This document shows, piece after piece, positions 1 through 4,581 of a stretch of 5,160 bases of DNA. The position numbers and the translations under genes are program-made. The notes beneath the pieces were generated by a model. It was not told the origin of the DNA. It did no database searches and saw only the letters and a list, made by a program, of their open reading frames with translations. Positions within the stretch are counted from its first letter, which is position 1, and every line of letters starts with the position of its first letter. The DNA comes from CAYQFQ01 sp964539415 (lineage in GTDB: Bacteria; Patescibacteriota; Minisyncoccia; Phycocordibacterales; GWA1-40-21): positions 1 to 5,160 of the forward strand of contig CAZIID010000039.1 in the NCBI GenBank assembly GCA_964539415.1. The letters are read 5' to 3'.

Positions 1-74
1 TCAAGGCAAAGTCGCAGCCCCCGCCTCCCTCGAAGACTCAGTCCGGCCGGCACATTGCAAAAGAAAACCGCTAA
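1..74 (+). other. Possible C-terminal end of a truncated plus-strand ORF
   Basis: The third plus frame is open from the left edge to a TAA at 72-74. It would encode a lysine/proline-rich tail (KAKSQPPPPSKTQSGRHIAKENR, split here as KAKSQPPPPSK then TQSGRHIAKENR). The stretch is much more GC-rich than most of the window. The stop codon falls inside the 63-91 hairpin, which could serve as the terminator. Other frames are also open across the edge: plus frame 2, and a minus frame ending in TGA at 1-3. With only 23 codons, coding cannot be shown, and nothing in it is recognisable. It could equally be non-coding GC-rich sequence. Confidence 0.15.
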
Positions 75-109
75 AGTTAAAAGCGGTTTTCATATATTTG
101 CAATGTGCC
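49..109. terminator. Nested hairpin, likely bidirectional terminator
   Basis: There are two nested perfect inverted repeats. The outer arms, 49-61 and 97-109 (GGCACATTGCAAA and its complement), are 13 bp. The inner arms, 63-72 and 82-91 (GAAAACCGCT and its complement), are 10 bp around a 9-nt loop. The inner hairpin reads as GC stem followed by T4 on either strand, as in a weak bidirectional intrinsic terminator. The 13-bp outer arm is unusual for a terminator and makes the whole element one long hairpin. Confidence 0.55.
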
Positions 110-120
110 CCCAGTAGGAA
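105..120 (+). repeat. Direct copy of tRNA-Lys 3' end
   Basis: The 16 bases GTGCCCCCAGTAGGAA are identical to 293-308, which form the discriminator, 3' acceptor strand and 3' part of the T arm of tRNA-Lys on the minus strand. The copy stops at the edge of the T loop. No tRNA body is attached, since no matching 5' acceptor or anticodon arm lies about 73 nt away. It overlaps the right arm of the 49-109 hairpin. Confidence 0.85.
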
Positions 121-225
121 CCGTGGAATACCACTTTTGGTCACAGATATTTTATTCGCCGTCGCTCATAAAATTCTTCGACCCCGACTCACAGGAATTT
201 TTTGCTAAAAATTCCTGTTCCGTCT

Positions 226-240
226 TTCAATTCCTACTGG
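226..240 (-). repeat. Inverted copy of tRNA-Lys T arm
   Basis: TTCAATTCCTACTGG is the exact reverse complement of 299-313, the T loop and T stem plus adjacent acceptor bases of tRNA-Lys. The two copies flank the 250-291 terminator almost symmetrically, giving a nested palindrome: a 15-bp outer arm, a short internal loop and a 19-bp inner arm. A minus-strand transcript that reads through the terminator would carry a perfect antisense of the tRNA T arm. Confidence 0.85.
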
Positions 241-249
241 TTCCTCCAA

Positions 250-291
250 CGAATAAAAAACAGCGGATATTCATCCGTTGTTTTTTATTCG
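250..291. terminator. Bidirectional terminator downstream of tRNA-Lys
   Basis: Arms 250-268 and 273-291 pair over 19 positions with a 4-nt loop. On the plus strand the single irregularity is a G-U wobble; on the minus strand it is an A-C mismatch. A GC core (CAGCGGAT) is followed by T6 on either strand (A6 at 255-260, T6 at 281-286). It starts three bases past the 3' end of tRNA-Lys, so its obvious role is ending the tRNA transcript. Confidence 0.85.
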
Positions 292-293
292 GG

Positions 294-366
294 TGCCCCC
301 AGTAGGAATTGAACCTACGACCATCTCCTTAAAAGGGAGCTGCTCTACCAACTGAGCTATGAGGGC
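294..366 (-). tRNA. tRNA-Lys (anticodon UUU)
   Basis: The minus strand folds into a full 73-nt cloverleaf. The acceptor is GCCCTCA/TGGGGGC (one G-U), and the D arm is GCTC-AGTTGGTA-GAGC. The anticodon arm GCTCC-CTTTTAA-GGAGA has UUU at positions 34-36, and the T arm is GTAGG-TTCAATT-CCTAC. The discriminator A at 294 is followed by CCC, so CCA is not encoded and must be added by the CCA-adding enzyme. The anticodon reads AAA and AAG lysine codons, which are abundant in the genes here. The gene has its own promoter upstream and terminator downstream, so it is a single-gene unit. Partial copies of its 3' end lie downstream. Confidence 0.97.
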
Positions 367-397
367 ATACTTAAACCTAACTTCCTAAAACCTAAAA

Positions 398-427
398 AAT
401 ATAACAAGAAATTAACAAAAAGTCCAA
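398..427 (-). promoter_or_regulatory. Sigma70-like promoter of tRNA-Lys
   Basis: On the minus strand, TTGGAC (422-427) and TATATT (398-403) are separated by 18 nt. The predicted start is about 25 nt before the 5' end of the mature tRNA, leaving a short leader for RNase P. The -35 box abuts the T tract of the upstream terminator. Confidence 0.65.
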
Positions 428-428
428 T

Positions 429-459
429 TAAAAACCAGCCCTTTCTTAAGGGGCTGGTT
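429..459 (-). terminator. Terminator of the 473-871 gene
   Basis: Arms 433-443 and 448-459 (AACCAGCCCTT, with one extra G on the other arm) pair around a TCTT loop. Read on the minus strand, the stem is followed by T5. It begins 14 bases after the stop codon of the upstream gene and separates it from the tRNA promoter. Confidence 0.8.
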
Positions 460-472
460 AAGTTCACAAAAA

Positions 473-871
473 TCATGTCGGCCAAATTAAGTCTTTTAGA
501 CGTGAGGACAAAAATGTCGGTGGTCTTTCCCATGGATGTTGTTTTGAACGCTCACTCATTGGAACACCATTATTTTCAAGTTCACACTTCACATTCCAAA
601 AAAGGATCTGTCTTAAGTGTTGATCAAACTGTTTGATCATTATCTGAACATGTTTCGGATCACTTATATCATATACCCCGATAGTTCCAAGCCAATTGCT
701 AGAGTAAAGCAACCTTGTATCAGCTTCCCCTACACGGAACCTGAATGTTCGGACATGCCAATATTTTTTGTCTTTCAACGGGAACACAACATCACTCGGT
801 TTGGTATTGTGAACTTCAACTCCAACAGAAGTTCTGACGAGATAGATAAGCTTCCTCTTTACCGTTTTCAT
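473..871 (-). CDS. Hypothetical protein, 132 aa
   Basis: I do not recognise this protein. It looks real because the ATG at 871 follows AAGGAG (877-882) by five bases and the stop is followed closely by an intrinsic terminator. The product is soluble, with no signal peptide or membrane segment. It is basic at the N-terminus (MKTVKRKLIYLVRT), rich in aromatic residues in the middle (KKYWHVRTFRFRVG, about residues 35-48) and ends in a proline/tryptophan-rich tail (WERPP, LIWPT). There is no cysteine cluster or nucleotide-binding motif. It is divergent to the Cys-rich gene at 1000, and 128 bases separate the two starts. A long plus-strand frame over the same bases lacks these signals and is taken as a shadow. 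No clear promoter is visible. Confidence 0.7.
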   Translation of the reverse strand: MKTVKRKLIYLVRTSVGVEVHNTKPSDVVFPLKDKKYWHVRTFRFRVGEADTRLLYSSNWLGTIGVYDISDPKHVQIMIKQFDQHLRQILFWNVKCELENNGVPMSERSKQHPWERPPTFLSSRLKDLIWPT

Positions 872-947
872 TTCGACTCCTTATATTTAGTACAAATTCT
901 TTCTAACAAAAATACTACACTTTTTTATTATTTTAGCAATACAAGAT

Positions 948-975
948 TTGACATATTATGTTTTTAGGTTAATAT
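948..975 (+). promoter_or_regulatory. Sigma70-like promoter of the Cys-rich gene
   Basis: A consensus TTGACA (948-953) lies 16 nt before TAATAT (970-975). Transcription should begin near 982, giving a leader of less than 20 nt that contains the Shine-Dalgarno sequence AAGGAGG (988-994), five bases before the ATG. This is one of the strongest promoter and ribosome-site combinations in the window. Confidence 0.75.
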
Positions 976-999
976 TCAAATCAGAAAAAGGAGGACAAG

Positions 1000-1254
1000 A
1001 TGAAAGAAAAAAGTTTCGTGTCACGTATGTGTCAGACCAAAGATCACGCTCGATGCAATGGAACTGCTGAAAAACTCGATGGATCAATCTGCAGCTGCTC
1101 GTGCAAGTGCCACAAGAAAAGTGCGATCATCGAGAGGGCAAAAAAAATCTTTTGCTCAGAATGTGCTCGTGGTCGTCATAGCAAGTGCTTGGATCGGAAG
1201 AACTGTCGTTGCACTTGCAACTTCCCTTATTTGGGTAAAAGGAAGAAAAAGTAA
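1000..1254 (+). CDS. Small two-cluster Cys/His protein, probable zinc binder
   Basis: This 84-residue basic protein carries two related clusters. The first is C11-x4-H16-x2-C19, then C31-x-C33-x-C35-x-C37-H38. The second is C52-x2-C55-x4-H60-x2-C63, then C69-x-C71-x-C73. The shared core C-x4-H-x2-C followed by C-x-C-x-C suggests an internal duplication, each copy probably holding one zinc ion (inference from ligand spacing). The tail GKRKKK and overall positive charge would suit nucleic-acid binding, but no named finger class is recognised. There is no signal peptide. The start is fixed by AAGGAGG five bases upstream. It has its own promoter and terminator and converges on holA. Function is unknown. 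Confidence 0.85.
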   Translation: MKEKSFVSRMCQTKDHARCNGTAEKLDGSICSCSCKCHKKSAIIERAKKIFCSECARGRHSKCLDRKNCRCTCNFPYLGKRKKK

Positions 1255-1282
1255 AACATCTTTATTTACTCTCTTAGATCAA

Positions 1283-1317
1283 CCCCTTCAAGCCGAAAGC
1301 TTGAAGGGGTATTTTTA
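1283..1317 (+). terminator. Intrinsic terminator of the Cys-rich gene
   Basis: A perfect 11-bp stem (CCCCTTCAAGC, 1283-1293, with 1299-1309) has a CGAAA loop and is followed by TATTTTTAT. Its T tract overlaps the stop codon of the converging holA gene. On the minus strand it lacks a good T tract but may still slow transcription leaving holA. Confidence 0.88.
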
Positions 1318-2055
1318 TAGACTTAAAATAAACTTCTCGAGTGCAATATAAAAATCTATCTTTCCACGATGAGCTTCGTGATACATTGAAACTAAATTCG
1401 AAGACATCTTTTCTAACTCTACTTGTTTATATTTTTTAGCAAAAGCTTTTGATTTTTGAAATGGGTAAGGTTTCATCTTTGCATCTTCTGCACTAGCACA
1501 CTTCAAAGCAAGCAACATACTTTTTACTTGCCAATAAAAGATACCGTGAACTTCTTCAGCGGGAACAACTTCTATCAGAGCATCTTGATATAATCTCCAT
1601 AATACTTTTTTATCTCTTGAACCCAGAGCATCGGCAAATTCAAAAAAATCTATCTTCTCCCCTATCTCGGCAAGCTTCTCTTTCTTGGTCATATCTTTCT
1701 TTTCAAATTCCTGATTCTTCACAGAAACTTTTGATATTTTTTCTAAAGTTTTTGCGTCAACTTTTTCCTCTAGAAGAATAAAAATATTATCTGAGCCTGC
1801 TATCTCTTTTATATTTTTCGTTATTAAACTTTTTGTTTCTGCATTTTCAAAAACTTCATGAAACAAAATTATAAACTTATTAACAAAGAGTGCTTGCCCA
1901 CCGACAAGCTCATCTAAATGACTCTGAGTTATTTCATCTTCCTCAGTAAACTTGCTAAATACAGCATCCTTCTTTTTTGCAAGTAAAGAATCCACTATTT
2001 CCCAAGCTTTCTTTCTCGCTTTGTCTTTATCTGTTCCATAAATCAAATAAATCAT
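1315..2055 (-). CDS. holA: DNA polymerase III delta subunit, CPR-type
   Basis: This 246-residue protein matches the short, divergent delta-subunit relatives common in Candidate Phyla Radiation genomes. Delta opens the beta sliding clamp within the clamp-loader complex. Visible features are an N-terminal YGTDKDKAR segment (6-14) typical of the delta N-terminus, an IFILLEEKVDAKT strand-helix (91-103), the FEFADALG segment (138-145), HGIFYWQVKSMLLA (170-183) and a C-terminal helix with YHEAHRGKIDF (225-235). E. coli delta is about 343 residues, so this one is short, as usual for the lineage. Its ATG overlaps the rsmE stop as ATGA, so translation is probably coupled to rsmE and no separate ribosome site is needed. 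Assignment rests on remembered family sequence patterns rather than a search. Confidence 0.8.
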   Translation of the reverse strand: MIYLIYGTDKDKARKKAWEIVDSLLAKKKDAVFSKFTEEDEITQSHLDELVGGQALFVNKFIILFHEVFENAETKSLITKNIKEIAGSDNIFILLEEKVDAKTLEKISKVSVKNQEFEKKDMTKKEKLAEIGEKIDFFEFADALGSRDKKVLWRLYQDALIEVVPAEEVHGIFYWQVKSMLLALKCASAEDAKMKPYPFQKSKAFAKKYKQVELEKMSSNLVSMYHEAHRGKIDFYIALEKFILSL

Positions 2056-2744
2056 TTTTCTAATAGAATTAAAGCACTCGCTGATATTGAAGCTGTTTCA
2101 GCGCGAAGAACCTGTTTACCAAGTGTTAGTGAAACAATATTCTGTTCCTTAAACCAAGACCTCTCTGTATCACTCCACCCTCCTTCTGGACCAACGAGGA
2201 TCCCAACTTTACCGAGGATATCTACTTCTGAAACATTCTTGCCTTCAAAATCTAATACAAAAATTTTACCATCAAAATCTTTTAAAACTTCTTTTAAATT
2301 TTTTGGTTCAAAAATTTGTGGGACTGTCACCCTGCCAGATTGTTCACTCGCTTCTTTTGCAATCTTTTCAAGTCGCTCAATATTTAAATCTTTTTTTTCA
2401 CTTCTTTCAGATAAAACAGGATGGAAAGATGACGCACCTATCTCTGTGCATTTTTGAACGACAAATTCAAAATTATCTTTTTTTATTATTGACTGAAAAA
2501 TATTCAATTCAGTTTTTATTTCATCTTTAACCTCTTTCTTTTCTATGACAGTAAAAGTTGCGCTACTCCTAGAAATATTTTCAAAAGAAACAAAAAACTC
2601 AAAACCTGTGCCATCAAAAATTATAGCTTCATCACCAACCTTAAAACGAAAAACTTTTTGCCATTGATATAATAAATCTGTATCTGTGATCTCAAAACTT
2701 TCGTTTTCTATTTTGTTTTTTATATAAAATCTATGTAATCTCAT
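2052..2744 (-). CDS. rsmE: 16S rRNA (uracil-1498-N3)-methyltransferase RsmE
   Basis: RsmE uses S-adenosylmethionine to methylate N3 of U1498 in 16S rRNA of the small subunit. The 230-residue product has the family landmarks. These are the MRLHRFYI N-terminus leading into a PUA-like RNA-binding domain (about 1-70), then the SPOUT methyltransferase domain with QKCTEIGA (97-104), EASEQSGR (131-138), VGPEGGWS (184-191) and LGKQVLRAETA (208-218). The last two form the trefoil knot that binds the cofactor. An in-frame TTG at 2750 also exists, but the ATG at 2744 matches the usual MRLHRF start and is preferred. There is no Shine-Dalgarno sequence. A -10-like TATACT ends nine bases upstream, so the mRNA may be leaderless. 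It is first in a two-gene operon with holA. Confidence 0.95.
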   Translation of the reverse strand: MRLHRFYIKNKIENESFEITDTDLLYQWQKVFRFKVGDEAIIFDGTGFEFFVSFENISRSSATFTVIEKKEVKDEIKTELNIFQSIIKKDNFEFVVQKCTEIGASSFHPVLSERSEKKDLNIERLEKIAKEASEQSGRVTVPQIFEPKNLKEVLKDFDGKIFVLDFEGKNVSEVDILGKVGILVGPEGGWSDTERSWFKEQNIVSLTLGKQVLRAETASISASALILLEK

Positions 2745-2751
2745 ATTCAAT

Positions 2752-2765
2752 ATAGTATATACTAT
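2752..2765 (-). promoter_or_regulatory. Palindromic -10 region of the rsmE promoter
   Basis: ATAGTATATACTAT is a perfect 14-bp palindrome just upstream of rsmE. On the minus strand it contains TATACT (2754-2759), suitably placed for transcription to start at or next to the ATG at 2744. No convincing -35 box is seen. The palindrome could be an operator or simply a symmetric AT-rich -10 element. Confidence 0.45.
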
Positions 2766-2770
2766 TTTTA

Positions 2771-2807
2771 AAGAAAAAAAGAAGGCGTTTCGCTTTCGCG
2801 AAACGCC
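2771..2807 (-). terminator. Intrinsic terminator of the 2823-3476 gene
   Basis: A perfect 10-bp stem (GGCGTTTCGC, 2784-2793, with 2798-2807) has a 4-nt loop. On the minus strand it is followed by TTCTTTTTTTC. It lies 15 bases after the stop of the solenoid-like gene and isolates it from the rsmE promoter. Confidence 0.88.
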
Positions 2808-2822
2808 TAAAAATAAAACAAA

Positions 2823-3476
2823 CTACTTCCTGTGCTTACCGAGAACAACCCTATCTCCAAAGATTCTTTGCAATCCCCTGAAGTGATGTGACAGATGAGG
2901 GTCTGAAGGTGCGATCACCAACCCCTTAACTTCAGTTTCACAAAGAGACAGATGATTAAGTCCTCGAACACTAGACAAATCCAAGTCACCATCAATCACC
3001 GATTTTTTTAAAAAAACCAATCTCACAAAACTGTCGGAGATGACAACATCTCCGGAGATGTGAGAGAAGTATAAAAAGAATCCATTGATTACAGAGTTGT
3101 TCACAGAAACACTTGTTGCTCTGGTTTTGTTGCCGAAAAACAATTCTGCAGACTTACCATTAAAATGAAAATCCGCAAATTCGGAATCATGAAAAGACAA
3201 CATTCCCCAAGAGTCAGAAAAGGTCACAGGACTTTTGAAATCAAAATTCCGAAAAAAGATTTCTGATCTGATATCCGGGACGAGAGACACTGAACCATTG
3301 ATGACTAACGGGGTTTTTTCGAACTCCATAGCAGAATCAACAATTCCTCCAAAGAGTTCGAAACCATTACCTGAAACATTTTCCGACACCATTCTTCTCA
3401 GATATTCAATCTTCATGAGATGCCGTACAGGGGCATTCTTTCCGAGAGCGATACGGCTAAGAATATTGCGGGTCAT
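2823..3476 (-). CDS. Hypothetical protein with a beta-solenoid-like repeat, 217 aa
   Basis: No family is recognised. The ATG at 3476 follows AAGGAG (3483-3488) by six bases, and a strong promoter and terminator bracket the gene. Residues 1-30 are basic and helical in character (SRIALGKN, MKIEYLRRMV). From about residue 58 the chain becomes short strands rich in S, V, I, F and D. In 127-190, a motif S/T-x-V/I-x-G recurs every 10 to 12 residues: SVING, SHISG, SDSFV (degenerate), SVIDG, SSVRG, TEVKG. Such spacing suggests a right-handed beta-helix with about 21 residues per turn (inference). There is no signal peptide, transmembrane segment or LPxTG motif, so it is probably cytoplasmic, possibly a binding scaffold. 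The C-terminal tail is basic (GDRVVLGKHRK). Confidence 0.75.
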   Translation of the reverse strand: MTRNILSRIALGKNAPVRHLMKIEYLRRMVSENVSGNGFELFGGIVDSAMEFEKTPLVINGSVSLVPDIRSEIFFRNFDFKSPVTFSDSWGMLSFHDSEFADFHFNGKSAELFFGNKTRATSVSVNNSVINGFFLYFSHISGDVVISDSFVRLVFLKKSVIDGDLDLSSVRGLNHLSLCETEVKGLVIAPSDPHLSHHFRGLQRIFGDRVVLGKHRK

Positions 3477-3522
3477 TTTTTTCTCCTTTTTTTTGTTTTT
3501 TAAGAACTATACACCAAATTAT

Positions 3523-3551
3523 ATATTACATTGCTTTCTTATTTTTGTCAA
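3523..3551 (-). promoter_or_regulatory. Near-consensus promoter of the solenoid-like gene
   Basis: On the minus strand, TTGACA (3546-3551) and TAATAT (3523-3528) are separated by 17 nt. The -35 box begins directly after the T tract of the upstream terminator, so the 2823-3476 gene and the upstream RNA are separate transcription units. The leader is about 40 nt. Confidence 0.8.
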
Positions 3552-3552
3552 T

Positions 3553-3583
3553 AAAAAACTGCCCAGCCGAAGCTAAGACAGTT
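3553..3583 (-). terminator. UUCG-capped intrinsic terminator
   Basis: On the minus strand, AACTG-TCTTAGC, a TTCG tetraloop and GCTGGGCAGTT form an 11-bp stem with one bulged T (arms 3572-3583 and 3557-3567), followed by T6 (3553-3558). It has no ORF in front of it and ends the transcript starting near 3755. Confidence 0.85.
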
Positions 3584-3755
3584 GTAAAAAAAGAAAGAAC
3601 AAAAAAAAGGGTTGCCCGTGTCATTCTTCCCCGCCAAGGGATCAACATTATTTCCGGTCGGAAACAGGCTGACAATAGGTGGAAGGTGTGGGGGGACCAC
3701 CTATGTGACACAGGATGTGGCACGATGTCAGATGACACAGGCAAATCAAAATCTA
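3553..3755 (-). ncRNA. Candidate structured small RNA, about 200 nt
   Basis: A near-consensus promoter and an intrinsic terminator bracket this minus-strand unit, and no credible ORF fills it. The RNA has a long-range 12-bp closing stem: TTGCCTGTGTCA (3744-3733) pairs with TGACACGGGCAA (3623-3612), including one G-U. On the opposite strand that position would be a C-A mismatch, which supports the minus strand as the RNA. Inside are an 8-bp hairpin ATAGGTGG/CCACCTAT (3697-3704 with 3675-3682) with a C-rich loop, and UUUCC-GACC-GGAAA (3651-3664). After the closing stem comes U8 (3601-3608) and a U-rich linker. A second CCTGTGTCA (3714-3706) could compete for the same partner. I looked for SRP, 6S, tmRNA, T-box and common riboswitch signatures and saw none. 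An in-frame short peptide (from 3762 or internal ATGs to 3526) runs through the terminator and is considered unlikely. Confidence 0.6.
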
Positions 3756-3761
3756 AATACA

Positions 3762-3790
3762 ATTATAGCAAATTTCTTTTTAAAAGTCAA
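3762..3790 (-). promoter_or_regulatory. Extended -10 promoter of the small RNA
   Basis: On the minus strand, TTGACT (3785-3790), a 17-nt spacer and TATAAT (3762-3767) are preceded by the extended -10 TGC. This is the closest match to the sigma70 consensus in the window. The predicted transcription start is near 3755, right before the paired structure. Confidence 0.85.
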
Positions 3791-3912
3791 TATATTGATA
3801 AACTTGCTATCTTTTCAAGAACTATCCCCTCTTTAACATATCAAAGGCAAATGAATTTCATATTAATACAAAAAAATTTACATATTTGTATTTTCACCTA
3901 TTTTTTGTTAAT

Positions 3913-3940
3913 TTTACTCTATTAACCAATATCGTAATTA
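3913..3940 (+). promoter_or_regulatory. Possible clpP promoter
   Basis: TTTACT (3913-3918), a 16-nt spacer and TAATTA (3935-3940) place the start about two bases before the clpP ATG, consistent with leaderless translation. The boxes are weak and the region is nearly all A and T, so the match could be chance. An 8-bp inverted repeat (AATACAAA...TTTGTATT) lies just upstream, within 3865-3895. Confidence 0.35.
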
Positions 3941-3948
3941 ATAAAAAT

Positions 3949-4521
3949 ATGAATCTAATACCAACAGTTATAGAAAAATCACAGTTTGGAGAAAGAGCTT
4001 TTGATATATATTCAAGACTTCTAAAAGAAAATATTATTTTCCTTGGTGGGGTTATAGATGATGACACAGCAAATATTATAGTTGCACAGTTACTTTTCTT
4101 GCAATCAGAAGACCCAAAGAAAGATGTGCACCTTTATGTAAACTCTCCTGGTGGCTCAGTGACAGCTGCACTTGCAATAATAGACACAATGAATCATATC
4201 AAAAATGATGTTTCTACTGTCTGTGTCGGGCTTGCAGCCTCAGCCGGAGCGTTGATACTTGCGTCTGGTAAAAAAGGAAAAAGATTTTCACTACCAAATT
4301 CTGAAATAATGATTCATCAACCAATGGGTGGAGCACAGGGACAAGCTTCAGATATTGAGATTACAGCAAAGCAGATAATTAAACTAAAAGAAAAGTTAAA
4401 CAAAATGATGGCTAGCTATACAGGAAAAACCTTGGCTCAAATAGAGAGAGATGCAGATCGTGACTACTATATGTCTGCAGATGAGGCCAAAAAGTATGGA
4501 ATTATAGACAAGGTAATTTAA
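3949..4521 (+). CDS. clpP: ATP-dependent Clp protease proteolytic subunit ClpP
   Basis: ClpP is the serine peptidase of the Clp machine. Two heptamer rings degrade proteins fed by AAA+ partners such as ClpX or ClpC in the cytoplasm. The 190-residue product has the full family pattern. It starts MNLIPTVIEKS with GERAFDIYSRLL (14-25), then YVNSPGGSV (63-71), the oxyanion and handle region, and the catalytic serine in GLAASAGA (S98). The catalytic histidine is in MIHQPMGG (H123) and the aspartate in RDYYMSADEA (D172). Length is normal and no propeptide is obvious. An upstream in-frame ATG at 3886 would add a 21-residue hydrophobic extension not found in the family, so 3949 is chosen. There is no Shine-Dalgarno sequence; a -10-like TAATTA ends eight bases upstream. 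No clpX is adjacent. Confidence 0.97.
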   Translation: MNLIPTVIEKSQFGERAFDIYSRLLKENIIFLGGVIDDDTANIIVAQLLFLQSEDPKKDVHLYVNSPGGSVTAALAIIDTMNHIKNDVSTVCVGLAASAGALILASGKKGKRFSLPNSEIMIHQPMGGAQGQASDIEITAKQIIKLKEKLNKMMASYTGKTLAQIERDADRDYYMSADEAKKYGIIDKVI

Positions 4522-4529
4522 GAAAAAAG

Positions 4530-4569
4530 AAAAGCGCCGAGTGCCATCAGAATGACACTCGGCGCTTTT
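4530..4569. terminator. Bidirectional terminator between clpP and the RHH gene
   Basis: A 14-bp perfect stem (AAAAGCGCCGAGTG, 4530-4543, with 4556-4569) encloses a 12-nt loop. On the plus strand it ends in T4 after clpP. On the minus strand it is followed by TTTTCTTTTTTCTT after the converging gene. It serves both. Confidence 0.9.
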
Positions 4570-4581
4570 AATTAAACAATT

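Larger units (their letters stand above)
110..293. other. Non-coding, highly structured stretch
   Basis: I see no credible gene here. An open plus frame across 105-305 runs into the tRNA and has no ribosome binding site. The stretch holds a small GTGG/CCAC hairpin (123-134), a perfect 12-bp hairpin with a TGCT loop at 191-202/207-218 (ACAGGAATTTTT), an inverted copy of the tRNA T arm (226-240) and the terminator at 250-291. CCAGTAGGAA at 111-120 is also complementary to 231-240, so 111-240 could close as one domain of about 130 nt. It might be a structured RNA, a tRNA-associated repeat element or the remains of a rearrangement. I cannot assign a family. Confidence 0.5.

Noticed and set aside
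105..180. Second tRNA gene next to tRNA-Lys
   Set aside because: Only the 3' T-arm/acceptor fragment is repeated; no 5' acceptor, D arm or anticodon arm can be found.
105..305. Plus-strand open frame of 66 codons
   Set aside because: It overlaps tRNA-derived repeats, hairpins, the terminator and the end of the tRNA, and has no ribosome site.
617..967. Plus-strand open frame of 116 codons over the 473-871 gene
   Set aside because: The minus-strand gene has AAGGAG, an ATG and a terminator. The plus frame has none and runs into the promoter of the next gene.
1058..1351. Plus-strand open frame overlapping the Cys-rich gene
   Set aside because: It is in another frame, passes through the terminator and into holA, and has no ribosome site.
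2239..2530. Two plus-strand frames within rsmE
   Set aside because: They are antisense shadows of a confidently identified gene.
3600..3760. SRP RNA, 6S RNA or known riboswitch
   Set aside because: The conserved SRP GGAA-loop context, the 6S central-bubble layout and the usual T-box, TPP, c-di-GMP and fluoride motifs were not seen. A covariance search is still needed.
3526..3762. Minus-strand 78-codon frame ending in a hydrophobic, signal-like segment
   Set aside because: Its start lies within the -10 box, it runs through paired RNA and the UUCG terminator, and its stop is inside the next promoter. The hydrophobic part comes from U-rich tracts.
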